Source: Lophius americanus (lineage: Eukaryota; Chordata; Actinopteri; Lophiiformes; Lophiidae). From it: a DNA stretch of 64,000 nt. Below the pieces are notes generated by a model that was given only the letters and a program-made list of their open reading frames with translations, searched no databases and had not been told where the DNA came from. A program made the translations under genes and the position numbers. Below, in pieces: positions 1-12,508 of the stretch. The stretch's first letter is position 1, and the number at the start of each line of letters is the position of its first letter. The stretch is from NCBI GenBank assembly GCA_037951165.1, contig JBBDHG010000014.1:5310001-5374000 (forward strand). The letters run 5' to 3'.

Positions 1-2887
1 TATTGAAGTGGAAAACCATAAAAATATAGTACGGCAACACAGAAAAAACAAATAAATGGTTACATCCCTGTGTAAACAATCATTTACTCAGTTCCAAATC
101 AGCACCATAACACACATTTAGTGGCAGTCTATGTACCAAACATACTGTATGTGCAACTAAAAAATTACAGTACAAGAGTAATTAAGCATAAACAAGACTT
201 TTCAATAAATGCTATTAAATAATCCTACAACATACAAAAACAGAGGACCGTTTTGACCATGAAAAGAGAACAATCACTGATTATGTAAGTGAAACAGGTT
301 ATACCATAGCACCATTCAAGTCCTTGCTGAAAGAAACAAACAGATGCACATTAACTCCATCATGATGTGAAAAAATAATGATTATGATGTAGTTAGATAG
401 AATTTTGGTAATTCATTAGACCATTTAAAGACAACAATGATTTCTGGTTTAGATCCTTATTTTTATACCCTTCCATTGGTTTTCTTGTCAGAGGGAACAA
501 ACTCATAACAATTACTTACAGAAAAGGAATAACTAAACTCTACTGGAATTAGAAAATGGCCTGTGGCCTGTGGAACAGCAGAACAAGATAATAACTGCAT
601 GTATTTGTAAGAATATCAGCACAATAACATCTCACTGGCTTTTGTATTTAAACCAGATGTGTAATCCTTTTTGTAATATTTTGTATGTAATCAGAATCAA
701 TATGCAAATTAGGCAGATGGAACTGATCAGCCCTTTTGTCAAGGCAGGCTTTTTGTATTTCTGTGTTCTTTCCCATGAAAAGAGATTGGTTCATCATTCA
801 AAAAAGCAAAGCAAAAGTACAAAAACAACAATTTTGTTGGGGCAGAACCCCGAAAAGCAAAAGCGATTACGGATAACGAACAAATAACTGAATTGTTTCT
901 TATTTTATCTCTGATTATAGTCTTTGCCTCTGGCTTATTTCTAACTTTACAGCTCTGCATTGTAGAGCTCTGACACTAAACATTTAGAAAGTAAATATGA
1001 TACTGATGATAGGCATTAATGTCTAATACTGTTCAAAAAATAAGGGGCAGTTATTCAGTTTTTTGTCCAAATCCAAGTAAAATAAATGTTACTGATTAAA
1101 TATCATCTGAGATAGAAACCAATAAACCAAACAATTTTTGAGTTGGTCTCCTTTTAGGTAAAATACCAGCAGTGTACATGGACATTAGCTGCAAAGCAGG
1201 ACTAAGAACAAAAAAGTGATCTATAGCTCAGTGTTCAATATTCTTTAACTGTGCGGATGACATGCTGTGAAAAGTTAAGTGTTAATATCAATACAAAAAG
1301 GGGAAATCCTTTGATTACCCAGCATTGCTTGGTGACCTTACGAATGTAAAAGTTTTGCACATACATTATGTATCAAATAAGCTCTGAGTCTATGTTTTTC
1401 TAAAACTCTGAGAAGAGCCTCATCTCAGCAGGTTAACCCGCACTCAGGTGCAATTGGCTAGCACCGCATCCATTCAAAGAAACGTCAAGGATTTTCTTTA
1501 TTCTTTCTTTATAATCTAACATGTTAAAATTACTAGTTTTTAAAGTAATGGCACATTGCACATTACAGAATATTAAAGGGGTTGTTGTGTCAGAGATGCA
1601 TCAACTCAAATGATCTCAATAGGGAAGCAGATGTAAACAGTGGTGCTGAAGTGGTGCTGTAGAAATGCTTTATGTTGAGAGGAAAAAAAAGAAAGAAATT
1701 TAAGAAATCTGGATTAGCCAATATTCAGGTTTACGCAACCAAGGTTGTCTATATGTAATCGAGCACCAGAGTAAGATTCGGTTTCTGACAGAAACAATAT
1801 GAAAACCTAAAGGGCTAGAATTTTAACGTTTGTTTGGCTGCATTGTCAGCTGCTACGAGATGACTGTCATTCACACGATATCTCCCTCTGTTGGATTTGT
1901 AAAGAGTAGTTGAAAAGATTGAAAATGTGTGGGCATCTGTAAGTAATGCTGTGCTCATTCCTGACATTAAAAATTGGGTCGGTTTTTATTGGTCAAAAAG
2001 CCGGTTGCAAATTTATTTCTCAATTTACATGATTTAATGTTGTAAGAATGGCCTCCTCAACTCTGATAGGTGATAGTATTATGTCAATCAAAGAATCCTA
2101 AAATATTAGCCCACTTTACTCATATGAACATGAATGCCCATCTGTGTCACCAGTTATCATGGCTAGTTATCAATCATTATTTCAAAGTTGATTTCATAAA
2201 TGTAAATTTTTCATTGATTGGAAATTGGCAAAATGGAATTACTGAGTTTACCATTATATTGAATGCTTAAGAAAATCATCAGAACCTTTGCAGAATTTCT
2301 GTAACAATACTGCTTGCTCAGCTTTGTCTTGTCATACAATCGTGATTGTGTCTGCTCTGATTTATATACATATTCTTTAATTTACACAGGAAGAACTCAT
2401 GTATGTTTGGAAAGGCATCTTAAGATAGCAGGAAAAAGACAATGTTAGATGACCTTTAAACAAGCTTGGCATAAAACCAGCACACTTTATGTTGCATTTG
2501 TAACCGGTGCCAAATCTTTGTGAGAGACTAGTCACACAAAGGCAAACTATGCAAATATGAATTTGCACCAACTTGCATGAGAAACTTGATACCACAGGTG
2601 AAAATATTCTTCCGCTGACAGTTACAGGATAAATGTAGTGAAGAAAACAGAAGAAATCAACCTGTCCTTGAAGATTTAGTGAGACGGTAAAAGAAAGTCA
2701 ACAGAATGTGACGCTGTACGGTCAGTCTGATAGAAATCCTATTGCTCTTTTTTTTTAATTCTGAGAATAGAGATAATTATGATCAGGATAAATGAGTAAG
2801 ATTTGTCTCTCCTCTGGATATGCATTGGGAAATGTCTGTATAAAATTACCATTTGTTGCGGCTTCAAAAGGTGGATGTTTATATCCC
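1..2887. other. 3' flank, no gene recognised
   Basis: AT-rich sequence downstream of adamts17. I see no conserved exon, RNA gene or clear transposon. Short open frames lack any recognisable domain. Confidence 0.5.
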
Positions 2888-3236
2888 AAGGGTGGTACTG
2901 TGACGCAGTGGGTAGCACCCTTGCTACAAGTGTTACCCACTGCCTCACAGCAAGAAGGTACCGGGTTCACATGCAAGCCTTTCTGTGAGTTTGCGTGTTC
3001 TGCCTGTGCCTGCTAGGGTTCTCTCCGGGTACTGCTGCTTCCTTCCACAGAGACTCTACAATGTCTGTATGAGTGATTGTGAGTGTGGATGTTGTTACTC
3101 TCTGTGTCAGCCCTATGAAGAACAGGATACACTAATCTTAGTGTATCCTGCATCTTGCCCTATGTCAGCTGGGATTGGCTCCAGCCTGCGTCATCCAGAA
3201 CACAAAAAGCAGGGACAAATAATGGATGAATGAAAG
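2888..3236 (+). repeat. SINE-like interspersed repeat common in fish
   Basis: The stretch runs from GTGACGCAGTGGGTAGCACC through GCCTCACAGCAAGAAGGTAC, GGTTCTCTCCGGGTACTGCT, CCCTATGTCAGCTGGGATTG to an ATGGATGAATG tail, matching from memory a very abundant fish repeat. It contains a perfect inverted repeat at 3123-3150 (13-bp arms, 2-nt loop) that is not part of the usual consensus as I recall it. Confidence 0.75.
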
Positions 3237-3504
3237 TTTATATCCGAAGTATCCCAGGAAATGTTCTATAACTGAATGTACTGCAGGTTTACCGTGGAGA
3301 AAAAAGCCGATCATGGCTGACAAAAGAAGCCAGTGAGTGTGCGGTGACAAGAAATGTTGAGGTATATACAGGATACAATTTGTGTCTTACTCATTGTTCA
3401 TTAATACGTATATCCTTGTGATTTATGTATAGCAGATAGGATGCTGGTAATGCTGGTTACAATGGAAATGCATGAATTCATACATCGCATCTGAATTCAT
3501 CAAG

Positions 3505-4260
3505 ATACACTGATCAGTCATATCATTATAACCAATGGATCGCACTAAATCTGGAGGCAAAATTGTCACCTTGAACTTGGTGTCATAGTTCCTCAAACCA
3601 TTCCTGACCACAATGCCTTCTTCTTCCCTTCTTCTTGATTTAATCCCCCCCTGAGGTAAGCAACACACATGCAGCTGGCTGTCTATTTGATGTAAAAGAA
3701 AATTAGATTAAACAGACCAGGCAGCCTTCATCTTTTGCTCAATGATGTTGACCTGCTTATTGTACACTCTTTCAGGGTGCTCAGTGGTCAGTGTGGGCGC
3801 TCTTACAGGACTGGGGTTGTTATGCTCCATATGCAGCAAGCAGTTGGGAAGCAATTAGTTCTGAACCAAACTTTCTTTCAGAACCAGCATTGAGGTTTTC
3901 CACAATTTGCACATCAGTAGCTCCTTTGTGGGATCAGACAACATTTGCTAGCCTTTGCTTAGCCATTGATGGCTAACCATCCATGAGCCTTGGTCACCTT
4001 TCCCCTGTGTAGATCCAACGAGACTTTTGCTTCTGGAGATGGTCTGCTCCTGCCATCTAACGTGCACAATTTGGCTCTTGTCAGTGTTGTGTAAATCTTT
4101 ATGCTTCTCCATTTTACCTTCTAACGCAGCAACATGAGTAAAAAATGGTCACTTGCTGCCTTATATATCCTACCTACTTACAGGTGCAATTGTAATTAAT
4201 TGAGCAAAGCTATTCACTACATATGTCAGTGGTTATAATCTTATGGCTGATCAGCGTGTA
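3505..4260 (-). mobile_element. Decayed Tc1-like element with paired terminal repeats
   Basis: Left end TACACTGATCAGTCATATCA and right end TATGGCTGATCAGCGTGTA are inverted copies of roughly 30 bp. Between them lie antisense remnants of a Tc1-type transposase, such as the TCAGAACCAGCATTGAGGTT segment seen in several other copies here. About 756 bp; frames are broken and parts deleted, so it is non-autonomous. Confidence 0.75.
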
Positions 4261-5967
4261 ACACAATGGGAATGATTGAAGTAAATGTTTTTATTTTCAT
4301 AGATAAGATGGTGAAAACTGGAAAATGGGCCATTTTAAATGACCACATTATGTAAAAAGGTTATAGGGGGACAGTCTTGGGATTTGATTTGTTTATATCA
4401 CTTTCATCATGTTCTTTGTTCTCTGCCTCTGAGTATAAAGCTCTTTTCTAATGGCCCTAACACACTTGAGCTGCGGTCAGTGGCTGGCCAATGTCAGGTA
4501 ATCATCAGCCACTTCGGTCCTTGTTAATGGTTGGCAAAAGTTGGCCTGCTTGGAAGCCTTTTGGCCAATTGTGCGTTGTGAAAGGGCAGCAGAGCCAATC
4601 TGTGAGAGAAATCACCAATTTGTTTTTGAGCAAGAAGCAAATAGGTGCACAAGAAAAAGAAAGAATAGAGGAAAGTGAACAATAGACCACATCCACGACA
4701 GCACCAGCAGAATGCTTTTCTCATTTTCATGAATCATTGCAAATAGTACTAAAACGCTTCTATGTGTTAACGGTTTGTATCTGCAGTGTTAGGTCTTCCC
4801 GTTTTTCATTTTGCTGAACACAGACTACTGATACTACAGGTATGGTGAGTTACATCATATTGTGGACTCTTATAATTTGCACCCTAGTTGGCCTTAGGCT
4901 GTAGTTCTTGCTGAATTAAGTGTGAGTAATGACCCCAAAACTTGGGAGTTTGTCATTATTTGTTGAATGTTCTGTTCTGTCTGTTTGTTCTGTTTAGAGA
5001 TTAATTGCTGCAAAATGCTTCAAATTAAGTTTTCTTGTTATTATAATTTGTTAAATTACAACGGTCTTGTTGACCATGACTTTGTGGCAGCCCAGTGTGA
5101 AAGAAAAAATGTAGTATGTCCGTGGTCAGCATGATGACCAGAAACAAGAAGGTTTCTACGTGGCTCTCTGCTCAGTCAGAACCACAAAACAAAATTCAAG
5201 TTGATTTAGAAAAATGCAAGTCAAGAAAGTATAAAAAAGTGATATAGCTGGCTTGTAAGGACTGCATTTGAAAGGCAACAAACAACTATGTATCCTTGAG
5301 TGCAGGTTTATGCGTGCACTCATGTTTAGGTAATGTTCTGCTACATGAGCTATCCAAGGCCCTTAGACCTGTGGATCAGTGGGTCTTCTATCATTAGCTT
5401 GGTGAATTTACTGTAATCCTACAGTATTTTACCATGGCTCCTGATCATTACTTACATATTATTACATTATAGTTAATTAATACTTAACTATCATAACTGT
5501 ACCTAACCTATTTACTAATGATTCAAAATAGTAACATCATCTTTAATACAGTACAATATAGTAAAAGATAGGAAGGAGAGCATATTTAAGGAAATGTGGA
5601 AGGGAAAGGTCTGGCTAACTCATAAACCCACATTGTCTGATAGACCTGCCAGAAGGTCTACTGCAAAATCAAGCACCTGTTTTATATCATTCTGTGCAAT
5701 AAAGCTGCCTAGATTGGCATTCTAAAGGCTCCCAATTTTTGTTTTTTTTGGTGTACAGCAAAAGAAACATAGGACATTTTCAAGTCTTCATCAAAACTAG
5801 AATCTTATGAGCCCATTTAAAATATACACTTGTGTGTACTTGCTGTTCCTTACTTAAATACAAAAAGTTCAACCAATAACAGAAATTATTTTCTTCTAAC
5901 ATTCAACAGTATTAAAACATGTACAAGAAGGAGCACTATTTTGAGGACAAGTAGGTGCATTTGGTCA
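4261..5967 (-). other. adamts17: adamts17 3' UTR and flank, end not determined
   Basis: No transposon is obvious in this 1.7 kb. On the minus strand a variant poly(A) hexamer ATTAAA lies at 5542-5547, and a canonical AATAAA at 4290-4295. Either could end the transcript; the sequence alone does not decide. Confidence 0.35.
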
Positions 5968-6119
5968 TTAGCTCTTGTGCAGTATTTTCTTGGCATAAAA
6001 GTCCCTACAGGTTTCACAGCAGCGTTGGTACCACCTCATGTCTTGACAGAGGTTCTTCTCTCGGATCACTCGACAGTACACCGTCCACTGGTCCCCCATG
6101 CATTTGTAAGTCAGAGCAG
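5968..6119 (-). CDS. adamts17: adamts17 terminal coding exon: PLAC domain and stop
   Basis: The exon encodes 49 residues after a split Ala, ALTYKCMGDQWTVYC to FYAKKILHKS, then TAA at 5968-5970. The six-cysteine PLAC (protease and lacunin) module is complete: C in YKC, YC, NLC, and the RCCETC cluster. PLAC modules end many ADAMTS proteins and anchor them in matrix. The acceptor is TCCACCCAG. The basic C-terminal tail is short and differs from the proline-rich human one as remembered. Confidence 0.94.
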
Positions 6120-6639
6120 CTGGGTGGAGGAAAGATGTAGCAAGTCAATACTCACAATGGCATGTGTAACACAAGGTTTTCACATAAAAGAGTAAAAGAT
6201 AGTCAACCTTTCATTTCTATTTGACCGATTTTCTTTGGGACTGTAAATGAAAACTTTTGAAAGAATTTTCTGTTGCTTTCAGTTCTAATCTGTTGAAAGC
6301 AACACTTTATTTCACCACGTAAACATGCAAAATACAACTCTTTGTAAACGGGGATGTCAAAGCCCAACTTCAATCATGGCTGTTATAATTCTAACCTATT
6401 AGCCACACATGGACACCAAAATAAAAACAATGTCAAACCATCTCTCTTGGGTTGCACTGTAATGATGGTGCTGATTCATAACTTTATTTTCACTTTTTTC
6501 AACATTGTGATATAGACCTTCCTGACAATTGCATTACTTTTTCTGTAAATATTTATTAATGATACAAAATAATACTAATGATATAAACTGTTTGATAAGA
6601 ATTTTAGTAACAGTTTTGTATTTTAACTGTCAAACACAG

Positions 6640-6905
6640 GTATGTCCAGCAGCTGAAATAAGCCTCTTTCACAGAGTGGCTGGGCCATGACTTAGAGATA
6701 AGGTGATGGACTCAGATATCCTGAGGGAGATCAGATTAGAGCCGCTGCTCCTTCGTATCTGAGGGAATCAGTTGAGGTGGTTTGGGCATCTAAATAAGAT
6801 GCCTTTAGGATGCCTCCACATGACCATCTGGGAGGAGACTCCGCGGTAGACCCAGAACTCACTGGCAAGATTATAAATCTCATTTGGCGTGGGGACACCT
6901 CAGGA
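6640..6905 (+). mobile_element. RTE/Rex-like LINE fragment, C-terminal end
   Basis: Translates as LRDKVMDSDILREIRLEPLL then QLRWFGHLNKMP and GTPQDPQ, the extreme C-terminus of a fish RTE-like reverse transcriptase. Stops interrupt it. It lies in the last intron of adamts17 and opposes the gene. Confidence 0.75.
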
Positions 6906-7205
6906 TCCCCAACAGACCAAGCCACCTTCATCCATTGCTCAATGGTCTAGTTATGGTGTATTGTAGGCTATTTCAGCAGCGGTCAGGGGTCAGTGTTGGC
7001 AGTCTGAAAGGTCTGAGGCTAAGTAGCTCCCTATTCAGTAAGCAGTAAGCTGAGAAGCAGTGTGTTCTGACCTACACTTTCTATCAGAACCAACATTAAG
7101 TTTTTCAGAAATTTATGCTGCAGTAGCTCTTCTGTGGGATCAAACAACTTCGGTTAGCCTTGCCTCCCCACATGAATCAACGAGCATTGGTTGGGTCATT
7201 TTAAC
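6906..7205 (-). mobile_element. Tc1-like element fragment
   Basis: TTCTATCAGAACCAACATTA and the surrounding GGTCAGTGTTGGCAGTCTG match the same Tc1-type family seen at 3505-4260. It directly abuts the LINE fragment; no complete ends are present. Confidence 0.6.
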
Positions 7206-7620
7206 TTTGGTAATGTTTCACTGCTCATCTTTTCATAACACTGACCTTGACTTATACATGCAGAAAGGCAGTAGTCTTGTGTAGTCTTAAGGGCTATTAG
7301 GTATTAAGAAATGCACCATTATGTGTTCAGCTCAAGTTATTAAGCATTTTCAAGACTGCTTTTATGTGTTCTGTGTAAATTGTATGTTTAGAAAACATTT
7401 TGTATTGTATTGATTTTTTATAAAAGGTGGGGGGGTTTCTTTCCGTATCCATGTTGTTTCTTGTGTTGTCTTGTCTTTTGCTCCTGACTGCAAGTCATGT
7501 TTGCGATCTTGAATAACAAATAGCTGAACTGTACAGAAGATGACAAGCTAAACATTATTGGATGTCTGGCCTTCAGTGAGGATCTGTACGATGAAGTAAA
7601 GAAGAAAAATTGTGTCTCAC

Positions 7621-7798
7621 CTAGCCTGGGAGAAGTGATGGTGTTCACGTTGACTTTCTCATTGCAGGTACCTTGGTGACAGGGTCGGTATGTTGGTGGT
7701 CTCAGTGTGACCGGACAGTCATTACCATGACGACCAGTTACTTTGTGCATACACTGGACCACTCGTGACTGTAGGCCCCTTCCGCAGGATGACGAGCA
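7621..7798 (-). CDS. adamts17: adamts17 exon: TSP1-5 and linker
   Basis: The exon encodes 59 codons: the fifth TSP1 repeat, CSSSCGRGLQSRVVQCMHKV and on to YRPCHQGTCNEK, then the linker VNVNTITSPRL leading to the PLAC domain. CSSSCGRG fits the O-fucosylation consensus. Acceptor CTGTTTCAG before TGC, donor CTAG/GTGAGA, phase 1; the last G joins CT of the final exon to give Ala. Confidence 0.94.
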
Positions 7799-7929
7799 CT
7801 GAAACAGTCAATCAAACGTCTCAGATCTCACTGTTGAAATTGCTCTTATGGAAACCAATATTGTGGGTTTTTGTACTGGCTAAACAATTGAGATACTACA
7901 TGTTATTGGAAGATTGACCTATCTTTTAG

Positions 7930-8530
7930 GCCACATTATCAGGAAAAACTGCAGAAACCTCCACTGTTAGGCAGACGGCACACAACTGTACCTATCAATG
8001 AAACCAGGTCACTCACTTATCTAAACTTCAGGTGTGTCTGAAAGACATCAAGACCTGGATGAATTACTTCTACTGTCAAATTCAATTATAACTTAAGTTA
8101 TTGTGCTGGGATCCAAGCACCTTGGAAATACATTATCTGACAGAGTAAATACCTTGCAAAGTATTACCATTGATACTGGGCTGCCACAAGCCGCTCCCAG
8201 GTTCGTTGTGAGGAGCCTGAGAGTTATTTTTGATCAAAATATGTATTATTATATATTCGACACCAACATAAAACAGATTTCTATGATTGCTTTTTTTCAA
8301 CTGTGTAATACTTCTAAATACAGCACATTCTGTCTCAAAAAGATGAAGAAAAATTAGTTAATGCGTTTACTACTTCCAGGCAAGAAATATCTCTCCAATA
8401 TCAGCTTCTTTGCGCTCGCTCCCGGTAAAATCTAAAACCAAATTCAATAGCCTTCTGGTCAAGTACAACAGTCAGGCACCAATGTACTGTATCTAATAAA
8501 GCTCATAGTTCCATATTAACCAAACAGAGC
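7930..8530 (+). mobile_element. L2-like LINE relic
   Basis: It parallels the L2-like copy at 58.7-59.3 kb: CTGTACCTATCAATGAAACC, GTGTGTCTGAAAGACATCAA and GGAGCCTGAGAGTTATTTTT recur in the same order. Reading frames are destroyed. Located in the intron between TSP1-4 and TSP1-5 exons. Confidence 0.65.
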
Positions 8531-9629
8531 ACTGCGCCGCTGGGTACAGTGTCAGATTTTTCCTGGCCAAATATATAAAAATATTTTACTTTATTACAAA
8601 TTATATTTAAAAAATAAATAATTTTGCTTTACCATCATCCAATGTCTTCCAGGCTGTGATTGTCATTGCTTAAGAGCTGAATTATGACAAATTAGCCTCA
8701 AACGGGATTAGTATTTGGTGAGTTAATTTGCCAAAGGATTAAATGTAACCAACATCCAACGTATGTTGATGTCCCACAATGCACGTTTCAACAAAATTAT
8801 AGCTGAGGAAGTCTCCTGAAATAGAGGGGAAATGTCTTCAATTTAAAAAATAGATCAATTTGCTTCTGGTTAAACCTTCGTGGATAATCAAATTCAAAGT
8901 TATTTCATCCCTTTATTGATAGGCCTCATCATTCCTCCAGTTGTTGTTTTGCTAAAACAAAATACATTTTTAATGCGTGAATTTAGAATTGATCGGAAAA
9001 ACCAATCCTGATGACTGGTCTTCCTGCCTATTACATTTTGCTGGATATGTTTGGCTTTGGCTGTTGAATACAGAAACAAGATACAATTTAATGGCTATAG
9101 TTTCACTCCCTTTTAATTCCAATCATTACAAAGCCTTAACATTGTATGACAGGAATAAGTTTTACTTTAAAGGATAAATCATTAGCCAGTACGATTATTT
9201 TCCAATAATATTGATTAATAATTATTCCTAATCCATACATTGATAATGAATGACATTCAAGAGACAGTCTTGTGTGGGGCGAGGATGATGTTGGTGCTTC
9301 AGAGTTGGTTCATAAGAAACATCTTTCCAACTCAATGAGTATCAATAGAAAGTTAATACAACTGTAAAACCAGCAGTCCAATGAAGCTTTCATATTGTCT
9401 AAACCACCAATTACTTTCTAGACAACATTGTACTGACTCACCATTGATGAGTTTAGCTCCTTCCCTACAGATTGTGACTGAGAGAAAAGATGCACAAATA
9501 GACCAATGGAGCCCTCGAGGTCAAAGAACAATTACAAATAAATGTGCTTAGGTGTTCAACCCTATCAAAATACTCAAATAAAATTAACAAATAAATAAAT
9601 AAACAAATATTTATAACAGAGTCACTTTA

Positions 9630-10075
9630 AAATCATCGTCCCTTGGAAAACTCAAAAAAATATACTTCGTGAAAGAATCAAAACGGCACATCTTTTAGCA
9701 TAATTAATGTATGTGTTTAAAATTTGGTGAAGCTAGTATAGGTAGTTTGCTAGATGCACCAGAAAAGATGATTACCCTCTCGGGAGAAATAATATATATT
9801 TTTTAATGGAAACAACTCAAAATATAATAAACTTTGTCAGAATGTTGTTTTTTTTCATTTAAGAAAGTTAAATATCAAATTAGTAGAGAATTCAAAATAT
9901 AAAAGACACCTAGCCTTACTAGTGGTAGCTTATCATAAGTCATAAAAAGATGTGTAAGGTTTGATGAAGCTAGTTAGTATAGTTTGTGAGATGTTCTCCC
10001 GACTAAAAATTATTAAAGACGGACAAACAGATACTGCAAATCATATCGCCCCGTGGGGGGCATAAAAAGGAGTTG
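9630..10075 (+). repeat. Two diverged copies of an interspersed repeat
   Basis: The segments near 9700-9780 and 9945-10005 share GGTTTGATGAAGCTAGT-like and GAGATGTTCTCCCGA-like blocks, followed by GACGGACAAACAGATACTGC and CGCCCCGTGGGGGGCATAAA. Family not identified; intronic. Confidence 0.45.
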
Positions 10076-10202
10076 TAACCTGGAGTTCATGCACATAGGA
10101 GATTGTCTCAAATGTAGTGAGCAATTCTACCATAGGTTTAGTGCTGTGCTAAACTTGCTAAGCAACTCCACTTAACCTTAAGTGGGTTTTAAATACAACT
10201 AC

Positions 10203-10355
10203 CTTTGACCAGTCTCCGGTCTTCCACTCGTAACATTCAGAGTGGTCCTCACAGGGCTCCTCTTGGGTGGGCTGGGAGAGAGGATCACACAAACCCTGAG
10301 GGTTTGTGCATGTCACTGTCCGTTCACGAACACCTTGACCACAGTCTGAAGAACA
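10203..10355 (-). CDS. adamts17: adamts17 exon: TSP1-4
   Basis: This exon is exactly 51 codons, CSSDCGQGVRERTVTCTN to CYEWKTGDWSK, the fourth TSP1 repeat, phase 0 at both ends. The motif is CSSDCGQG, with Asp at the residue that is normally Ser/Thr in the O-fucosylation consensus CxxS/TCxxG; human ADAMTS17 has Ser there as I remember. Acceptor TTTTCCCCAG, donor AAAG/GTAGTT. Confidence 0.94.
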
Positions 10356-11021
10356 CTGGGGAAAAGACAGAAATATAAGAATAGGGTGAAATTAGTTGAA
10401 ACCTATCTATTGTACATGATGATTCATCTATTTTTTTGTTATTAACAACAGAGAAGAAAAAACAATCCTGCTAACAAGCATGACCTGAATTATTGGCAAC
10501 TTAGAAAAAACTAATGGAATTCACATATATTTTACTCAAGTAACAAAAGTAATATTACATTCTAAACATAAATGTTTTTCAATAAAACGCTATGTGCCAC
10601 AATTAAAGCAGCTCATATGACTGTAATTGCCCTGTGATTAAAAGACAGCTGAAGAATATTTCCAGTGCTATTATTTATTATTATGTTCACCTTTTTGAGG
10701 AGGAACTCTGAAGTGGTGAACAATGACTTCCTGGTTGACTTGTGTTTAAATTTGAGGTGTCACAGGCTTTATTTCTCTGAAATTCTTCACAATGCGAAAG
10801 ACCAGAGAACACAGCAAGGATGTGGGAAGAGAAGTTGTAGAGCAGCACAAATCTAACAATAGATACGAGAAAATCTCTCAACAGTTAAATATGTCAATTT
10901 CAACAGTGAGATCAATAATAAGGAAGTTTAAAGATAATGGAGATATTAAAAATCAAACTGGAAAATGATATGTATGTAAACTGACCCCACACACGGTGAG
11001 CAGGATGGTTCGACTAGCAAA

Positions 11022-11280
11022 AGAAGAAGAAGAAGAAACCTTTATTGATCACATGCTGTATGTGATCAATAAAGGATTTTTTCTTCTTACAGACACAGTA
11101 CAAAAACACAGAGAATTTTTTTTCTCTACATTTGTACCAGCCAATCTGAAGTGCCCGGGAAGCTAGGGTTTCAGGATCTTGCTCAATGACCCTACGACGA
11201 GGTGGGATTTGAACAATTACCATCCGATCTTCCCATTGGGAGACGGCCGCTCTACCCATTGCCACTCTACCCTACCCTTA
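11022..11280 (-). mobile_element. tRNA-derived SINE nested in Tc1-like element
   Basis: On the minus strand it begins GGCAATGGGTAGAGCGGCCG (A-box region) and contains TGTTCAAATCCCA (B-box-like) followed by GAGCAAGATCCTGAAACCC, the usual fish tRNA-SINE layout. Its 3' end carries a perfect 16-bp-arm hairpin at 11039-11075 and a GAA repeat. Confidence 0.7.
11039..11075. repeat. Perfect inverted repeat, 16-bp arms, 5-nt loop
   Basis: CCTTTATTGATCACAT at 11039-11054 is exactly mirrored by ATGTGATCAATAAAGG at 11060-11075. The flanking GAAGAA and TTCTTC tracts extend the stem imperfectly. Confidence 0.95.
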
Positions 11281-12508
11281 TCACGAACACCGTCAAATAC
11301 CAAAAGATAACTGATGAAGAACTAAGTCTCTGCCAAGGAACTTTAAGCGGGCCTTAGTTGGATCTTCCAACAGGAAAATCAACCCAAAAATGTTCAGAGG
11401 TCACAAAACGAAGGTTTTGCCGTGACCATCCACATCACATGTTGTAAACCCCATAGAACATCTATGGGCTGTGATGAAGAATCTGAAGGAGTTGGAAATT
11501 TTCAGTATGGAGGAATGATCTCAGATCTTCTCCTATTTTTTCCAAACCTCACCGGAAGGAGACTCAAGGCTGTTACATGCTACATGTTTAAAATAAAAAT
11601 AGTTGTTTTATGAAAAGATTGTAATGATTTTTTTTTTTAAATGTTGCTACTTGAGTTAGAGGTTAGATTTTAGTTAGATTTAGTGTTTTATCCAAAGTAG
11701 TTTGTAGCTTGTCTGTGGCTAGTAATTCTTGTCCTACCTTCCAGACCTACCAGAGGCCCCTACCTACTTACCTAGCAGAGAGTTGAGTTTCTGCAACTGC
11801 CTGTAATCACCATGTCCCACTCGTGATGATCCTATCTGACACTTCTATCCTTCAGACTCTGCTTATTTTATCACAGAGCTACTTGAGTTATTTTCACATA
11901 CTTACAGTATACATTTTTATCAATTACTTTTTTGTTGTTGCTCACTTATTTGTATTTTGTTGTGTATACTGTTACTCTGTCCACTGATGCTAATGCCTTG
12001 CGATGTAACTTGCAAAGTACATGCTGACAAATACAGTATGCCAGGGTTGTAATATCCCTGGAGAATGTTCTGCAACAATTTTACAGTGACTTCCTTCTTA
12101 AATGTTGCCTTGAGAAACCCAGTGAAAAATCTAACAGCAGATCTCCAGAAACTCATTTGTGCTTGCAACGGATGCATCTTCGTATTGTGCATTTTGCTTG
12201 TTTTTTTTGTTCTTTTGCTGTGCTTTCACTTTATTCATATTTTGTGCACATTTTCTACAAACATGCAGAGCATTAACTTCACTTTGCTCATAATACTGTT
12301 ATTCAACAAGACATGACAAATGTCTATGGGCACAACAAAGTAAAAAATGGAAAAACAGACAAACCTCACAGAAAAAACAACAAAAAAATTGTAGACTATG
12401 CATGTTCGGAGGAGACGCTCTTCACTATAATGATAATTAGTGGGCTAACAAGAAGGATCCAATAGTTCATTTCACATGCCATAGGGTAGTGTGTTTGACA
12501 TATGGTAC

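Larger units (their letters stand above)
10690..11625 (+). mobile_element. Decayed Tc1-like transposon with nested SINE
   Basis: The start at 10792 reads MRKTREHSKDVGREVVEQHK then ISQQLNMSISTVRSIIRKFK, the paired helix-turn-helix N-terminus of a Tc1-like transposase. It has a stop after about 45 residues. A tRNA-derived SINE sits at about 11022-11280, after which Tc1 C-terminal sequence resumes (CCATAGAACATCTATGGGCT region) with frameshifts. Confidence 0.75.

Noticed and set aside
5830..6195. Plus-strand 121-residue open frame
   Set aside because: It is the shadow of the PLAC-domain exon on the opposite strand, which has conserved cysteines and a spliced phase match.
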